Shown: positions 35,171 to 47,109 of the stretch, one piece after another | Layout of the letters: each line of letters begins with the position of its first letter | How positions within the stretch are numbered: position 1 is the stretch's first letter | NCBI RefSeq assembly: GCF_949987515.2 | Contig: NC_082694.2 | Span: 58,216,080 to 58,280,079 of the forward strand | Direction of reading: 5' to 3' | From: Delphinus delphis | Taxonomy: Eukaryota > Chordata > Mammalia > Artiodactyla > Delphinidae | DNA: 64,000 bases | The notes under the pieces: generated by a model | Database searches by the model: none | The model's input: the letters and a program-made list of their open reading frames with translations, nothing else | What the model was told of the DNA's origin: nothing | Program-made: the position numbers and the translations under genes

Positions 35171-37185
35171 CACGTGGGACATGAAAGAGCTACAATTAAA
35201 GCCCTCAGTTCCGACTCAGATGAGACCAGAACCTTTCAGAGAAATCCCTAGAGGAAACAGGAGAGCAGAGAAAAGAACTGTGCTTCTTCTTTTCCTCACA
35301 GAGTAGATCTGTCACAGCTGATGAATCACAGTTGGTTCTCGAGTACCTGCTGACACTCTTTTGCTCGAGGCGTTGTGAAAGATGGGGTAAATTGAGATGG
35401 AGGGGGAAAAGGAGCAGGGAATTGGGGAGCCTCATTCGAGCTTCTAGGTGCTGGTGGACCCTTCTGACCTATGACACACAAACCTGGGGGCCCCTCTTCA
35501 AGTTCTTCTCCTGGGAGACTTGAAGACAAAGCTACTTGTCTGAGCTGAGCAGCTCTAGGCAGAGGAAGGACAGCAGGACTTTTGTCAAAGTGCCAAATGG
35601 ATGGCCAAGAGGAAGATAGTAGCGATGGTATCCTCTGGAGATGGCTGGCTATTCACAGTCCAGTGTAGGCTTGGCTCTATTAGCTGTGAGGTGGGGATGT
35701 ACATTAAGATACCAGTCAGCAGTGTGGCCCTGTGAAAGCCATTCTCTATGACTGAAGTAAAGCAAAAATTTGGTTTTGAATTCTTATCATCATCCCCTGA
35801 CTCCCCAGCCACGACTACACACGTGTGCACACACCCGGACACCCACAAACACAGAAGCTTGATATCTTGCCTTTGGAATTCTCAGGATGCCATGTCAACC
35901 CTGCCCTGGGTAGTAATACATATACCTCCAGAACTAGGAAAAGGGCCTGGTCTTTAGCCTTCAAGAGGTAATGGGGAGGTTTCCTAGCACAAGATAATAA
36001 CGTTTCCCTGCCTTGCAAGTCCTCGGTTGGCACAGGTAATCTTGATTCCCTACCCTCTCCCAGTGCCCTGGTGAGATGCTCAGCGAGGCTGTGATGACAG
36101 TGGCTGACCCCAGGCTGTCCCGGCTGCCTGAAGGAAAATGTACTGCTCTTCTCACTTGCTGGAGATGAATGAAGAAAGTGTGTTACACACCGATATCAGG
36201 GGGAAGACTGACCTGAAGGGTAATCTGTGATACAGAGGAGGAAGAAGAGATCAAATTTAGCTAGTGCAAACTGAATTAGCTATAAAGGCGGAAGAAACCG
36301 CACAGCAGATCTTGAGAACAAAGAAAGAAGAGCAAAAGGCAGAATTATAAACCAGTTTAACCACAAGAGTGAGGCTAACCAAGGACGCTGAGTGAATCAG
36401 ACCGCGGAGGGGTAAGGCCCTGTTAAGGCTGCACTGGGCACACACTGCCCTGGCCATCACACATTCACCTATTCTGACCGGATTTAAATGAGAAAAATTA
36501 CATGTGAATGAAAGAAACAGGAATGAGGGAGCAAAGCGGCACATGCTGCATCTTGGAGACTGTTCTGGGAAAGCAGTCCTTGGAGAAGTTTGCAGTGAAA
36601 GCCAAGGTTACATAAAGGGGTTAACTTGCTCTCCGGAAGAGAGGCAGACAGTCAGTTTCTGCTGAGACGGGTCAACAGATACCTGTTTTTTCTGCTGTTT
36701 TGGTAGAGGTCATGGTAGTAATAAGTCCTGTTCCTGCATCCTGGCTAGCTTCCTGCAGCCTCCCACCACCTCATGGCTAGAAATCAGCCCTGAGGGAATG
36801 CAGACGCTCACCCTGCGGTGGCCTCTTGCCTTTTTCCTGGGGATCAGGGCCCTCCTAGAGTGGGGTTGTAAACAAGGAGTCAATGAGTAGAACTGGCCAG
36901 CGATCACGTGGCCCGGGGGTTGTTTGAAGGCCCTCACAAAGAAAGAGACAGGTTGGAGTTGGAAGGGTTAGTGACTTCTCTCAAGTAAGACAGCAGTCTG
37001 AGCATTTGTTTTGGTTGGCCAGGGCCACAGATAAGAGCCTTTCCAGCATCTGAGGTCTTAGCTATGGAATAATGATAGCTTAGCCTGTTGTAAATAACAA
37101 GGGAGGACCAGACTTGAACAGCTGTGGCCAAAGCTGTCTTCAAATAGATATCACCCACTTAGTATGGAACACCAGGTGAGTGGTT
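35171..37185. other. Moderately GC-rich unique DNA, no supported gene
   Basis: Many 60-95 codon frames on both strands but none with a motif or family that I recognise. No named repeat. Confidence 0.45.
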
Positions 37186-37189
37186 TTAT

Positions 37190-37375
37190 GTGTACATTTT
37201 ACCTTTACATTCTCTATTAACCATCACAATAACTCCATGGAGTAGATACTATTTATTTTATGGATTAGGAATTTCAGATCAGAGAGGTTGAGTAACTTCC
37301 TTAAAGTCACACAGCTATCAAATAGCAGAGTTAGGATTCGAACTCAGGACTCCAAAGTCAATGCTACTCCCCCTG
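37190..37375 (-). mobile_element. MIR SINE
   Basis: Clear complement-MIR order: AACCATCACAATAACTCCAT, TATTTTATGGATTAGGAATT, AGTCACACAGCTATCAAATA, GGATTCGAACTCAGGACTCC. Confidence 0.88.
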
Positions 37376-37552
37376 CTGTGTCTCCTGTTAAAAACCAGCT
37401 ATATACCCTCACCCTTGCCATGCAGAACCCCAAGGGTCTGTAGTCAGTATCCGTACCTTGAGCCAGACCTGGCCTTATTCTGGTTGATCTACACTTCTTA
37501 GTATAGTGTGTTAAGGATCCATATTGCATTTTTTTGACTCCTTTCATAGAGA

Positions 37553-37735
37553 CAGTGGTGTGCAAACTTGAGTATAGATCAGAATCACTTGAAGGACTGA
37601 CTCATTAAAGCACAGATTGTTGGCGCCAACCCTACAGTTCCTGATTCAGCAGGTCTGGAGCAGGGCCCAAGAATTTTCCCTTTTAACAAGTTCTTAGGTG
37701 TTGCTGGTCTGGAGACCACACTTTGAGAACCATAA
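37553..37735 (+). mobile_element. MER5A-type hAT MITE
   Basis: Starts CAGTGGTGTGCAAACTTGAG and ends ACCACACTTTGAGAACCATA, with internal CCTGATTCAGCAGGTCTGGA. Nearly full length. Confidence 0.88.
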
Positions 37736-37739
37736 CACT

Positions 37740-39212
37740 CAGATAATGATGCTGGGGTCGGTGCCGGGGGAGACAGAGGGGTTAGTGATGTCCTGGAGAG
37801 GTTGGAGGGAAGGCAAAAATTCAGGCTGCAGAGCCTCAAACTGTTGGGGAAATCCAATGCACATTGTAAATTAATGTGTGTTTGTTGTCTACTTTAAAAG
37901 TACCAGGACAGATTCTTGACACAAGTAGATTTACACCTGCACCCTCACAAAGGGAACTATTTCGCATCTTCTGAGTCAACCTCACATGAAAGTGGAGTAA
38001 TTCTCTCACGCACTCTCAACTTTTATAGTGCCGGAGTCCTGAGGGATTGTTTTGCTGCTAATGCCTGTTTCTCTTCCATCCAGCGTCATTCTTTAAGAGT
38101 CTGGTATCCGGGGAAGTGCCCCCTAAATGCAAACATGTTGAGAAGGTAGTAAGTCTATAAGAGGCAGTGAACATGGAGGTTAAGGGTGCAGGCCTTGGAG
38201 TCAGACATCCTGAACTTCAATTTCCACTCTGCAACGTATTTATTTATCCTTTATCAGATAAATCATCTGCCAATGAGTAAAGCAAGCGTTACAAAAATAC
38301 GGAGCATTGTCTTACGGCATCGTGAGGTTAGAGTACTACTTTAAGAGAGCAGAGCATTCAAGGAGGAGGACACCAGAGGAAGGTAAATGATGGGGGCTGA
38401 CGCAGGAGACATGCTAAATGTTGGACTCTGATGTCACCATGTTGCACAATATGCCTACAGCTGGAAGAGAGAACTCCTCTTATTTATGAATTAGACTAAA
38501 CAATCCTGGTATTTATTTGTTTATGCTTTTCCTTTCTGGAATTGACGATCAATCCGCATTACCTAAATCAGAAAGTTCTCAGATTTCTTTCCCTCCAAAT
38601 AATATTTAGGGGAGTTAAGTGTAAATGGAAATGAAGCAGATGGATTAAATTGCCACTTAAGTACACAGAGGCTTGAGAAGCAAATGGAAAAGGCGATTAG
38701 CCAAATTTCCATTCTGAGTTCACCGAACCTGAAACACTTGAAAAGGTATTTGCCAGGTGAAACACCCCCAAAATGCAGCTGCAGCTCTACAGACCCCAAG
38801 CCCTCTGTCACTGGTCTCCCAGAGTCCCCACCTGCCACTCACCTCACTCTGCTTTCACCAAAAGCCATACAGACAAGCAGTGAACTTGAGAACATATTCC
38901 AATTATTACTATTTTTTAACAATGAAACTGCTCTAAAAACTCTCTGCTTTTGAAACTGGCCTTCAAGCCTTACTTATAACTTTTGCCACTGAAAAGCACA
39001 GAAACAGATCAAGGTGAATGACTATATGGGTTTGAAATCCACTACTGATGTATTTATTCATGTAATTGGCAGGTATATACCAGGCAACTGCAATGTGGAA
39101 TGAATGAATGAACCAATATGCAAGTATTGTGTCCTAACTCAGACAATCAGACAGCAGGATGAGTGACATCCCTCAAAGACATTATACTTTAGAAAGGGAA
39201 GTAAAACTCACT
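37740..39212. other. Unique DNA with a MIR fragment
   Basis: A plus-strand MIR piece lies at about 38170-38270 (GGTTAAGGGTGCAGGCCTTG, GGAGTCAGACATCCTGAAC). The two overlapping frames at 38563-38953 are on opposite strands and show no family resemblance. Confidence 0.5.
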
Positions 39213-39240
39213 CACACACACACACACACACACACACACA
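39213..39240. repeat. (CA)n microsatellite
   Basis: About 14 uninterrupted CA units. Confidence 0.97.
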
Positions 39241-39329
39241 GATGAAAAGAAGGATAGTATCCATTTGTAGCCAAAAAGAGGGATTACAGGAGTTTAGCAA
39301 GCAGAGTCCAGAGAGCAGCAAATTTAAGT

Positions 39330-39430
39330 AGAGACTATGAAAGAGATCTGAATTCTCAGCTTGGCCTTACCACTCACTAGCTGTTTCTGCCTGGCAAGTC
39401 ACTCTGGGCCTCGGTCTCCCCACCTATGGG
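39330..39430 (+). mobile_element. MIR SINE fragment
   Basis: CCACTCACTAGCTGTTTCTG then GGCAAGTCACTCTGGGCCTC match MIR. Confidence 0.7.
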
Positions 39431-39829
39431 TAGTTGGAAAAGATTCATTTCCTAGCATTAGCACCCTTTTCATTTTTTGTAAATGAAATCTTCACACAGA
39501 ATTCCAGTATATTAAATAAGTCAAAGCAGAGCTTTCCCAGGAGACACTGGGTGGAGCCCTCTCTTACCATGTCATCCAAAGCAGACAAAACAGAGGTGGA
39601 AACCTCTGGACTAGATGCTTGAAGGTAATATCAAGTCTAAAAATCGATAAGTCTGGAAAATCACTCCCAGATGAGGTGAACAAAGATGTCTTCAAAGGAG
39701 AGGCAGAAAACCGGATAAATACAAAGGAACTCAAGGAACGGGCACTTGCTCATGGTGTATGGACTTCCAAGCGGCTTGACACCCAGCAGTAATGAGCTTG
39801 TCCACTTTCATGGAACAAGATGAGTAGGA
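39431..39829. other. Unique DNA, no gene seen
   Basis: One 62-codon frame (39434-39622) without recognisable features. Confidence 0.45.
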
Positions 39830-39990
39830 GGGGCACTTGCTTCAAAGTCAGACGGCTGAGTTTAACTCATTATGCTATGAACACAGCTGGATGACTGCGG
39901 ACAAATCATTTTATTTCTCTGAACCTAATTTCCACACCTTTAAAGTGGTTTAATAATGTCTATCCTCACAGGGTTGCTGTACGTTTTCAG
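39830..39990 (+). mobile_element. MIR SINE
   Basis: ATGACTGCGGACAAATCATT, CTCTGAACCTAATTTCCACA and CCTCACAGGGTTGCTG keep MIR order. Confidence 0.7.
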
Positions 39991-40009
39991 TCAATTTTAT
40001 ACACACACA

Positions 40010-40850
40010 TGCTTTTTTTATTGTGGTAAAATAAAATTTACCATCTTAACCATTTTAAGTGTACAGTTCAGTAGTGTTAAGTATTATTCACATTGTTGTG
40101 AAACAGATCTCCAGAACTTTATCTGGCAAAACTGAAGCTATATCCATTAAACAATTTCCCACCCCCAATCCCTGGGAACTAATATGCTGCTTTGTTTCTA
40201 TGAATTTGACTAGTTTCCTCATGTAAGTGGAATCACACAGTATATAACATTTTGTAATAGACTAATTTCACTTAGCGTAATGTTCTCAGGGTCATCTGTA
40301 TTGTAGCATGTGACAGTATTCCTTCCTTTTTAGGGTTGAATAATATTCTATTGTATGTATAAAACACATTTGGTTAACCATTCATCCACTGATGGATATT
40401 TGGTTTGTTTCTATCTCTTGGCTATTGTGAATAGTGCTAAGTGAACAGTATACAGTTAACCCTTGAACAACACAGGTTTGAACTGGGGGTGTCCACTTAC
40501 ACACAGATTTTTTTCAATAGTAAATACTACAGTACTACACAATCTGTGGTTGATTGAATCTGCGGATATGAAACCACAGATACAGATGGCTGACTATAAA
40601 TTACACGTAGATTTTCAACTGTGCAGAGGGTCAGCGCCCCCGGCTCCTGCATGTTCAAGGGTCAACTGTATTTGAACAACCCTGATTCTTTAAGTATTGG
40701 CTTTCTTTGTTTTTTTGATATTTTTGTTTTTAAGCAAAGATCAGTATGCCTTGTCATTTCTATTTCATGAATTTTGCTATTCTATCCGCACACATTTCCT
40801 GTTCTTCTTGTAACCAGTATAACTCCTTCATGACCAGGGTAAAGATGTAA
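40010..40850 (-). mobile_element. Old L1 3' region, split by a Tigger MITE
   Basis: TTTATTGTGGTAAAATAAAA, CCATCTTAACCATTTTAAGT, TGAATAATATTCTATTGTAT and CTTGGCTATTGTGAATAGTG are the complement of an old L1 3' UTR and ORF2 end. The Tigger copy at 40453-40668 sits inside or at its edge. The part to the right of it is less certain. Confidence 0.72.
40453..40668 (+). mobile_element. Tigger2/MER28-type MITE
   Basis: Starts CAGTTAACCCTTGAACAACA and ends GTTCAAGGGTCAACTG, with TA duplications at 40451-40452 and 40669-40670. Confidence 0.9.
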
Positions 40851-41300
40851 TGAGCGGCTCTTAATAAAATATAAAGACCTAATTAGCCCAGCTGCGTTTT
40901 GAACCCATAACAGTGACATCATTGTACAATGATTCAATTGAGTTCAGTAGCTATTGCCTTCTATTACAAAACTGCCTACTCCTGAACTAAAGCAGCAGTA
41001 AGAATTAGAAAGATCATCTCCAATTTTCATTAAAATACTCTTGGGTTTCTTACTTTGTCCCCCTGCTTTTCTTCCCCCTTTTTTTCCACCAGAGAAAGTC
41101 CAAACAAGCTTGCACGCATTTTGGAACTAGACAGATTTTGTCTCTGAATTTTCTGCTTTCCTATTCTGTGAGCTGAATGAAATATTCCAAACATGAGTCT
41201 AAAATTACCTTCATTTGTTTGATGTGAGTTAAAGCATTCCAGACAAAATTCTGCTTCCACACAAAATGTGGTCATCCACTGATGACATGACTATTAACAG
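40851..41300. other. Non-coding, nothing identified
   Basis: No repeat or gene that I can support. Confidence 0.4.
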
Positions 41301-42290
41301 CAACTAAGACATAATTATTTTAGTGGTCACCCCACAGATTATATGCCCAGCTCTCCTTTTTTACCCTTTTTAATGTAATTGCTCTCCTCACTTTGACATG
41401 ATCTGCGTTGATATTTTTCATCATACTTGAATTTTTTCAACCAATTGCTGCAATTAGTTTGCTGCCTCCTTCTTCTAAGATTACAATTTTATGTGTGTTT
41501 GACCACTGGGAATTCTTCCACAGGTCACTGACACTGTGTTCACATTTACAACAGCTCTTTAAAATCCTTGTTTGCTAATTTTATCATCTCTTTATCTGTT
41601 TGTCTTGACTGATTTCTCTCTTCGTTATGGGTAACATTTTCCTATTTCTTCACCTAATAATTTATGACTGGATGCTGGACACAGTGAATTGTTAGTGCCT
41701 GGATTTTGTTCCTTTCTTTAAAAAGTGCTAGTCTTAGTTTACCTGTGGATCATCAAATTATTTTGAGGCTTCTTATAAAACTTAGTAAGAATGGGATTTA
41801 AGTAGACTCTGGGAATTATTCAGCTTCTAGGTCCCTAGTAATTCATCATTTTCCCAGCAGCTCTTCTTTGCCTGGCCTTGTGGAGTTTTCACTGAAACGT
41901 GTTCAGATTAGTAATTATCCAAGGAATTGAGGAAATCCCTATGCAGATTTCTATGCTTTTCTCTTTCTCTAGTATTCTGTGCCACAAATTATAGCCACCT
42001 TAGTGCCTCAAACTCTGATCTCTGAAACTACTCAGCTCAGCAAGACCGCTTTGCTCTACCTGGGTTTTTTCTTCCTGTGCAGAGTCCAGAAGTTGCCTGC
42101 AGGTAGGAAGCTGGGATGGTCATACCGTTCACCTTGTTTTTCTTTTCTCCACCTCCACAGTCCTCTGCTATCTATGGCTAAATTTTTGGGAACAGTTGTT
42201 TTCAGATTTTATAGTGAGAAGACTATTCAGGTACCAGTAATCCTGTCATGGCCAGAAGGTCAAAAGTTGATTAAAAGAAAAAAACGCTGC
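41300..42290 (+). mobile_element. Old L1-type 3' UTR relic
   Basis: CGTTATGGGTAACATTTTCC, GACTGGATGCTGGACACAGT, GAATTGTTAGTGCCTGGATT and CTGTGGATCATCAAATTATT resemble the 3' UTR of old L1M/HAL1-type elements. Orientation and exact limits are tentative. The 106-codon frame at 41979 is not a gene. Confidence 0.5.
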
Positions 42291-42294
42291 AATT

Positions 42295-42480
42295 TTTGAG
42301 ATTCTATTATGGACCATGGGTTTCACATACATTATCTCTATTCTTTACAACTGTCGTTGAAAGGTTGGTAGTTTATTTTCATTTTATGGACAAAGGATCA
42401 GAGGTTCTAAGAGGTACTGTCATTTGCCCAAGATTGTATAGCCAATAAATGAGTTCTGATTCCAAAGAATATTTGAAGCA
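42295..42480 (-). mobile_element. MIR SINE
   Basis: TTTCACATACATTATCTCTA, TTCATTTTATGGACAAAGGA and TTGCCCAAGATTGTATAGCC are in complement-MIR order. Confidence 0.78.
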
Positions 42481-42489
42481 ATTGGTAGA

Positions 42490-43180
42490 TCATTCCTTTT
42501 TTATTTATACAGCTACACTGGCTTTATCATTCTATTTTTTCTCCTTCCAGAATCCTTATCCACTGATATTTTAAGATGATACCTTCTTAAATGGAGACAA
42601 CCACAACCCTACAGTTATCTCAAAGGACTAACAGGTCAAATTTCCTGGAGCTTAAATTTTATTTAATAGTAAGTGTTTTAAAACATCACTTTTATTTTAA
42701 AACAAATATATATTATATTGATATGTATTTATATGTAACAAATATATATACATGTGTGTGTGTGACCTATATTATGGAGTAGAATTCATAGTCAACGTGA
42801 ATATTTAAGATAAAGTTAAAGGTTTTAGAGGCATGTTGTTTTTCACCAGGAGGCGGCACTGGGTTATTTTCTCAGAATCCCAGAAGTATAACTTCACTTT
42901 CTTCTATTAGGGGCACTTGTGAAAATTTTGTGACACACATAGGCATGAGGATATGTGCATCACATAATGGTTGAAGGGAGGATAAGAATGCAAGTAATAG
43001 ACGTTAGAAATAAAAGGGTATCCCTGTTCCATAATAGGAGGGCGTATAGTTTTGCCTCTCACAGTATTTTCTGGTCTCTAGTTTTATTTTATACTGTAGT
43101 GCATCCTGGTTGCGTTTATGAGGGAACATTTTATCTCCCTTCTCTCTACCGTGGTGGCTTTCAAATTTATGAGTCTCTAA
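42490..43180. other. AT-rich unique DNA, no gene seen
   Basis: Includes a small TA/TG-rich patch at about 42703-42765. The 168-codon frame starting at 42955 is mostly SINE-derived. Confidence 0.45.
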
Positions 43181-43202
43181 GACTCACTCAGGGAACTGTT
43201 TT

Positions 43203-43398
43203 TTTTTGCGGTACGCGGGCCTCTCACTGTTTTGGCCTCTCCTGCCACGGAGCACAGGCTCCGGACGCGCAGGCTCAGCGGCCATGGCTCATGGGCCCAG
43301 CCCCTCCGCGGCATGTGGGATCTTCCCGGACCGGGGCACGAACCTGCGCCCCCTGCATCGGCAGGCGGACTCTCAACCACTGCGCAACCAGGGAAGCC
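43203..43398 (-). mobile_element. CHR-type SINE, short form
   Basis: Minus-strand copy with a TSD CTCAGGGAACTGTTTT (43187-43202) and CTCAGGGAATGTTTT (43399-43413), differing by one base deletion. Confidence 0.95.
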
Positions 43399-43413
43399 CT
43401 CAGGGAATGTTTT

Positions 43414-43789
43414 GAACACTCAGACTCCCAGTCCCCACCTCCTGAAGATCTGATTCTGTGATCTGAAGAAGGGCTCAGAAAGCCACATCCCATCAAGCTC
43501 ATGTGATTCTAATGGTCCTCTGACCACACAGAGAACCACGGCTCTTTCATGTATTACAGGTGTTGTCCAGGGCTCTTCCACAAGCCTGGGGAGGAGACAA
43601 CGCCTGCCCATACTTCTTATTGGTGGGCAATAACGACAGGCAAATAATACCAACTGTTGAAATGAAATTTATTTCAGTCATATTTTCGAACCTAATTATT
43701 TGAGTTGGCCAAGCAAAAACCAATTTATAAGTGCTACAAAATTTCACCAAATGGCTCATGAGCTGGGATCTTAGACTACAAAAGCAGAA
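43414..43789. other. Non-coding, nothing identified
   Basis: No supported gene or repeat. Confidence 0.4.
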
Positions 43790-44230
43790 CCACACATTTC
43801 CTAAACTCAAGCAGCTCGTGTGCTAGTCAAAAAGACAGATGTGTGAGCAGTTAAATGACAGCGTAAATCTGATAAGTACTATTCCTGAGGTAGGAAGTGG
43901 GAGAATGGCGTACAAAACAGCTAACGGCGAGAGGGCACTCCGTAAAAGCCACATTAAATCAGTGACATTTAGCCTAGCACTTGAAGGATAAGTACACATT
44001 TTCAGTAACACTGGGGGCAAAGAAAACGCACAAAATACCTAATCTGACCCTTCAGGCCTGTCCGTGGAATGGCTAGAAGTTCAGTGTGGCAGAGGACAGG
44101 GTGATGAGATGTAGGGAGAAAAGCCCATCTCTTCAAACCATAACAGGTGGGTCTGTCCAAGAGCTAAAGACAAGGGCATATGTGGCAAGGAATGGAAGCG
44201 GGTAAGGATAAAGTACAAAGGGACTGCTTA
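43790..44230 (-). mobile_element. L2 3'-region fragment
   Basis: TGTGTGAGCAGTTAAATGAC, GTGACATTTAGCCTAGCACT then TGAAGGATAAGTAC follow the complement of the L2 3' UTR. Confidence 0.5.
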
Positions 44231-45209
44231 AATCCAGTCAAGATGCAGCCCGGGGCCTACTCTATGCCTCTGCAGAGCCAGAGAGTTGTTTAAATGCCCA
44301 GAAAATTGTGCCCAGATGTTTTGACATGAGGACCTCATTTCCCAGGAAGTCAATTAGACACATTTCTTGCTTATCCATGGAGCTCTGGTCTCTGCCAGTT
44401 ATTCCGCACTCCAGGGGATGTGTCGTGTCTCCCCAGTGTAATTGTCATGTATGTGTCTGCAGCTAATTGATGCTTGCTTGCTTTTTAATAACTAGTCAGG
44501 TGGTGGTAATAAAAACTGGACTAAAAAAAAGAAAACAAACCTGGGCTGAGTTTCATTTAATGACTGTTTGGGTAATGAAAATTCAGAGCAGAGGAATCCA
44601 AGCACAGCCTGCTTTGATCTTGTGGGCTAAAATGGAGGAGGGCCGAGGGGCGTCTACCTGAGATCCAGGGGTGGGGTGAGGAAAGGAGGCCAGGTGTGAG
44701 CTGAGCCTTTTTCAATTCCCCGGAGAAAGACACTGAGTAATCATCAGTAGAGCAAATAAACTTGTCTTAGAACATTCCCTTCTCATTTTCTTCACCCTTT
44801 TCCCACTCGTGGTACTTCTTCCCTCAAAATGGTTTCATGTAGCCCTGTTTTACCAAGCTGCCCACTGGAGAATTGCACAAGGCCTGTCCAACAGGAAGTG
44901 TTGATCTCTAGGTACCACCTTGATCTACCACATCCAACAGGAAGTGTTAATGGAGGACTGCAGCAAATGTATGACAGACAGTTCTACCAAAAGCCCAGAA
45001 ACCTCTGGAATAAAAATTTAGATCACTTCATTAGGCAAAGAAACTGAATCAGTTGAAGCTTGGGCAAGAGGGAAAGAGAATACAGAATGGGTAATGTCAG
45101 AGGAAATTCATTAATATCAGCTACACCCTTGCAAGTAGTTAGGAAATAATTATTTTAGCTCCTCTATGTATTGTTCTTGCTGTTTTCTATTCACCACTCA
45201 AGCCTGGGC
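44231..45209. other. Unique DNA with a 16-bp direct repeat
   Basis: TCCAACAGGAAGTGTT occurs at 44887-44902 and 44933-44948. No gene seen. Confidence 0.45.
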
Positions 45210-45545
45210 CCCTGCACTTAACACTAGACTCCTTTATTCAGCCGACCTTGACATCTGCCCTTAGAAGTCTTATAGGCATCTTCAACTAAAAGTGTCTAAA
45301 AACAGACCTTTATCTGCCCCAATTCCTCCATCTCAATAAATGGCAACCCCTAACTTTCCATTTGCTCTGATCCAAAACCATGACATCATTCTTTATTCCT
45401 CTCTTTCTCTCACACTTCACATTTAATCAATTAGCAAATACAGTTGGCATTCTACCTTCTATAGAAGTCCAGAATATAATGATTTCTCATCACCTCCCCC
45501 TCTATCTCCCTGGCTCAAGCCATCATCATCTCTCCAAGAACCAGA
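45210..45545 (+). mobile_element. L2 ORF2 fragment
   Basis: TCTCAATAAATGGCAACCCC, ATGACATCATTCTTTATTCC, TCTCTTTCTCTCACACTTCA and CAAGCCATCATCATCTC follow the L2 reverse transcriptase coding strand. Broken by decay. Confidence 0.65.
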
Positions 45546-45589
45546 GTCTTTCTGTTGGCAGCCTCTGAGAGTTTCCTGCATTCAGGCTA

Positions 45590-45790
45590 AGAGATAACTT
45601 TTATTGAGCTTCTACTAAGTGCTAGCCACTGTTCTAAGCATTTCAAGAATAGGAATTCATTTGATCCTCATAACAACTTCATGAAGTCAGCACCGTATTT
45701 ATCTCCAAGGCTCCAAATGAGGAAACAGAGGCATGAGAATGTAATCATCTTGTCTAAGTTCACAGTCCTGGTTACTGTCTGTCTTAAGGC
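45590..45790 (-). mobile_element. MIR SINE
   Basis: TTATTGAGCTTCTACTAAGT, CACTGTTCTAAGCATTTCAA, CCTCATAACAACTTCATGAA and GAGGAAACAGAGGCATGAG: classic complement-MIR order. Confidence 0.88.
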
Positions 45791-47109
45791 CTGATGGGCT
45801 GTCTCCTCCTCTGATGCTGGGCACCAACAGTGTCCTTCCAATAAGTTATTATTAGTAAAGATAACTTTATTTTGCTTGCATCCAAAGAACCATCATATGC
45901 TGGTCTCACCCATCAGAATGTCCTTCCCCATGTTTTTTTTTTACCTTAAGGAAAGACATTTGATTACTTAGTGTTCATAACTGGTAAGTGGTATATGTAT
46001 GTGTGTGTGCCGGAGACCTCAGAGGGGAAAACTGCATTTTCATAGAAGACTCCTAAGTATAGAATCCCTTAAGCCTAGAGGAATGAATAATTAACAGCAA
46101 AATTCCTGGCACCATGATAGGTTCATGATGGAGCTTTGGGGGAAGAGCGGGGGAAATCTGCTCATAGATGATTTCCCTGAAGTCACATCTCATTATTGAT
46201 CCCTAGCCCTGGCAACAGCCCCTATGTTTAGCCTGAAGCCTCAAGAAAAGACTCAATCCCTCCACTGCTCTCATACTGAAATTTTTCTGAAAACTCATCT
46301 GCTGGTAAAGTTCCATGATATTTTAAAAGAGGATTTAGAATGTCAGGTTAAGATATTTGGCAAACTAATAAAAATATAAAGAAAAATAATCCTATCATCC
46401 CTCACCTTTATTCCTATTTCTCTCTTTCCAATATCCCTCCCTCCCCACTCCCAAACCCTATCATTTCCAAGAGGCTAAAAGAATCTCTATATATCATACT
46501 CAGGAGATTTTTCTGGTTTCTATCCTTTAAAATGCTCCAAAGGTAACAGTGGAGATGGACATTAAGTAGAGATGTTGATTTGTTAAATGTGGCCACTAAT
46601 TTCCTCCCATAAGAAAAATATTAAAATGGCCTTTGGAGCCAATTTCTTTAGAGCTGTTTTCACATAGTTTAACAAAAGGACAAATTTGCCAACTGCCAAT
46701 GAAACCAGCAGTAAAAATGAAACCCTCGGGAAATGCTTTAATCTAAACCACATTCAAAATGGATATACTTATCAAGTATGCTTTTTAAAAAACTAACAGT
46801 TTTCCAACCACATACAAAGGGATGGAAGGTGCTTTATGTTAGGAATTACTGGACAAACTCAAGGTTCTTCCAGATCTGATTGTGTCCAAGGTCAGAATAG
46901 TCAGTACCAGCAGAGGACTTACAAGGAATCAAACAATCTTGGTTACTAACACAAACAGATATCACATCTCCAACCCCTGTGTCCATCTCAGCTTATCTCA
47001 TACTCTGCAAACTAGCAAAATGAATTCAGAAATCAAATATAGAGAGGGAGAAACAACAAAAGGAATACACAGTCCTTAGGACATATATTAATTGGGTGGA
47101 GGGTGTGAA
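45791..47109. other. Unique AT-rich DNA, no gene seen
   Basis: No repeat or ORF that I can support. Confidence 0.45.
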
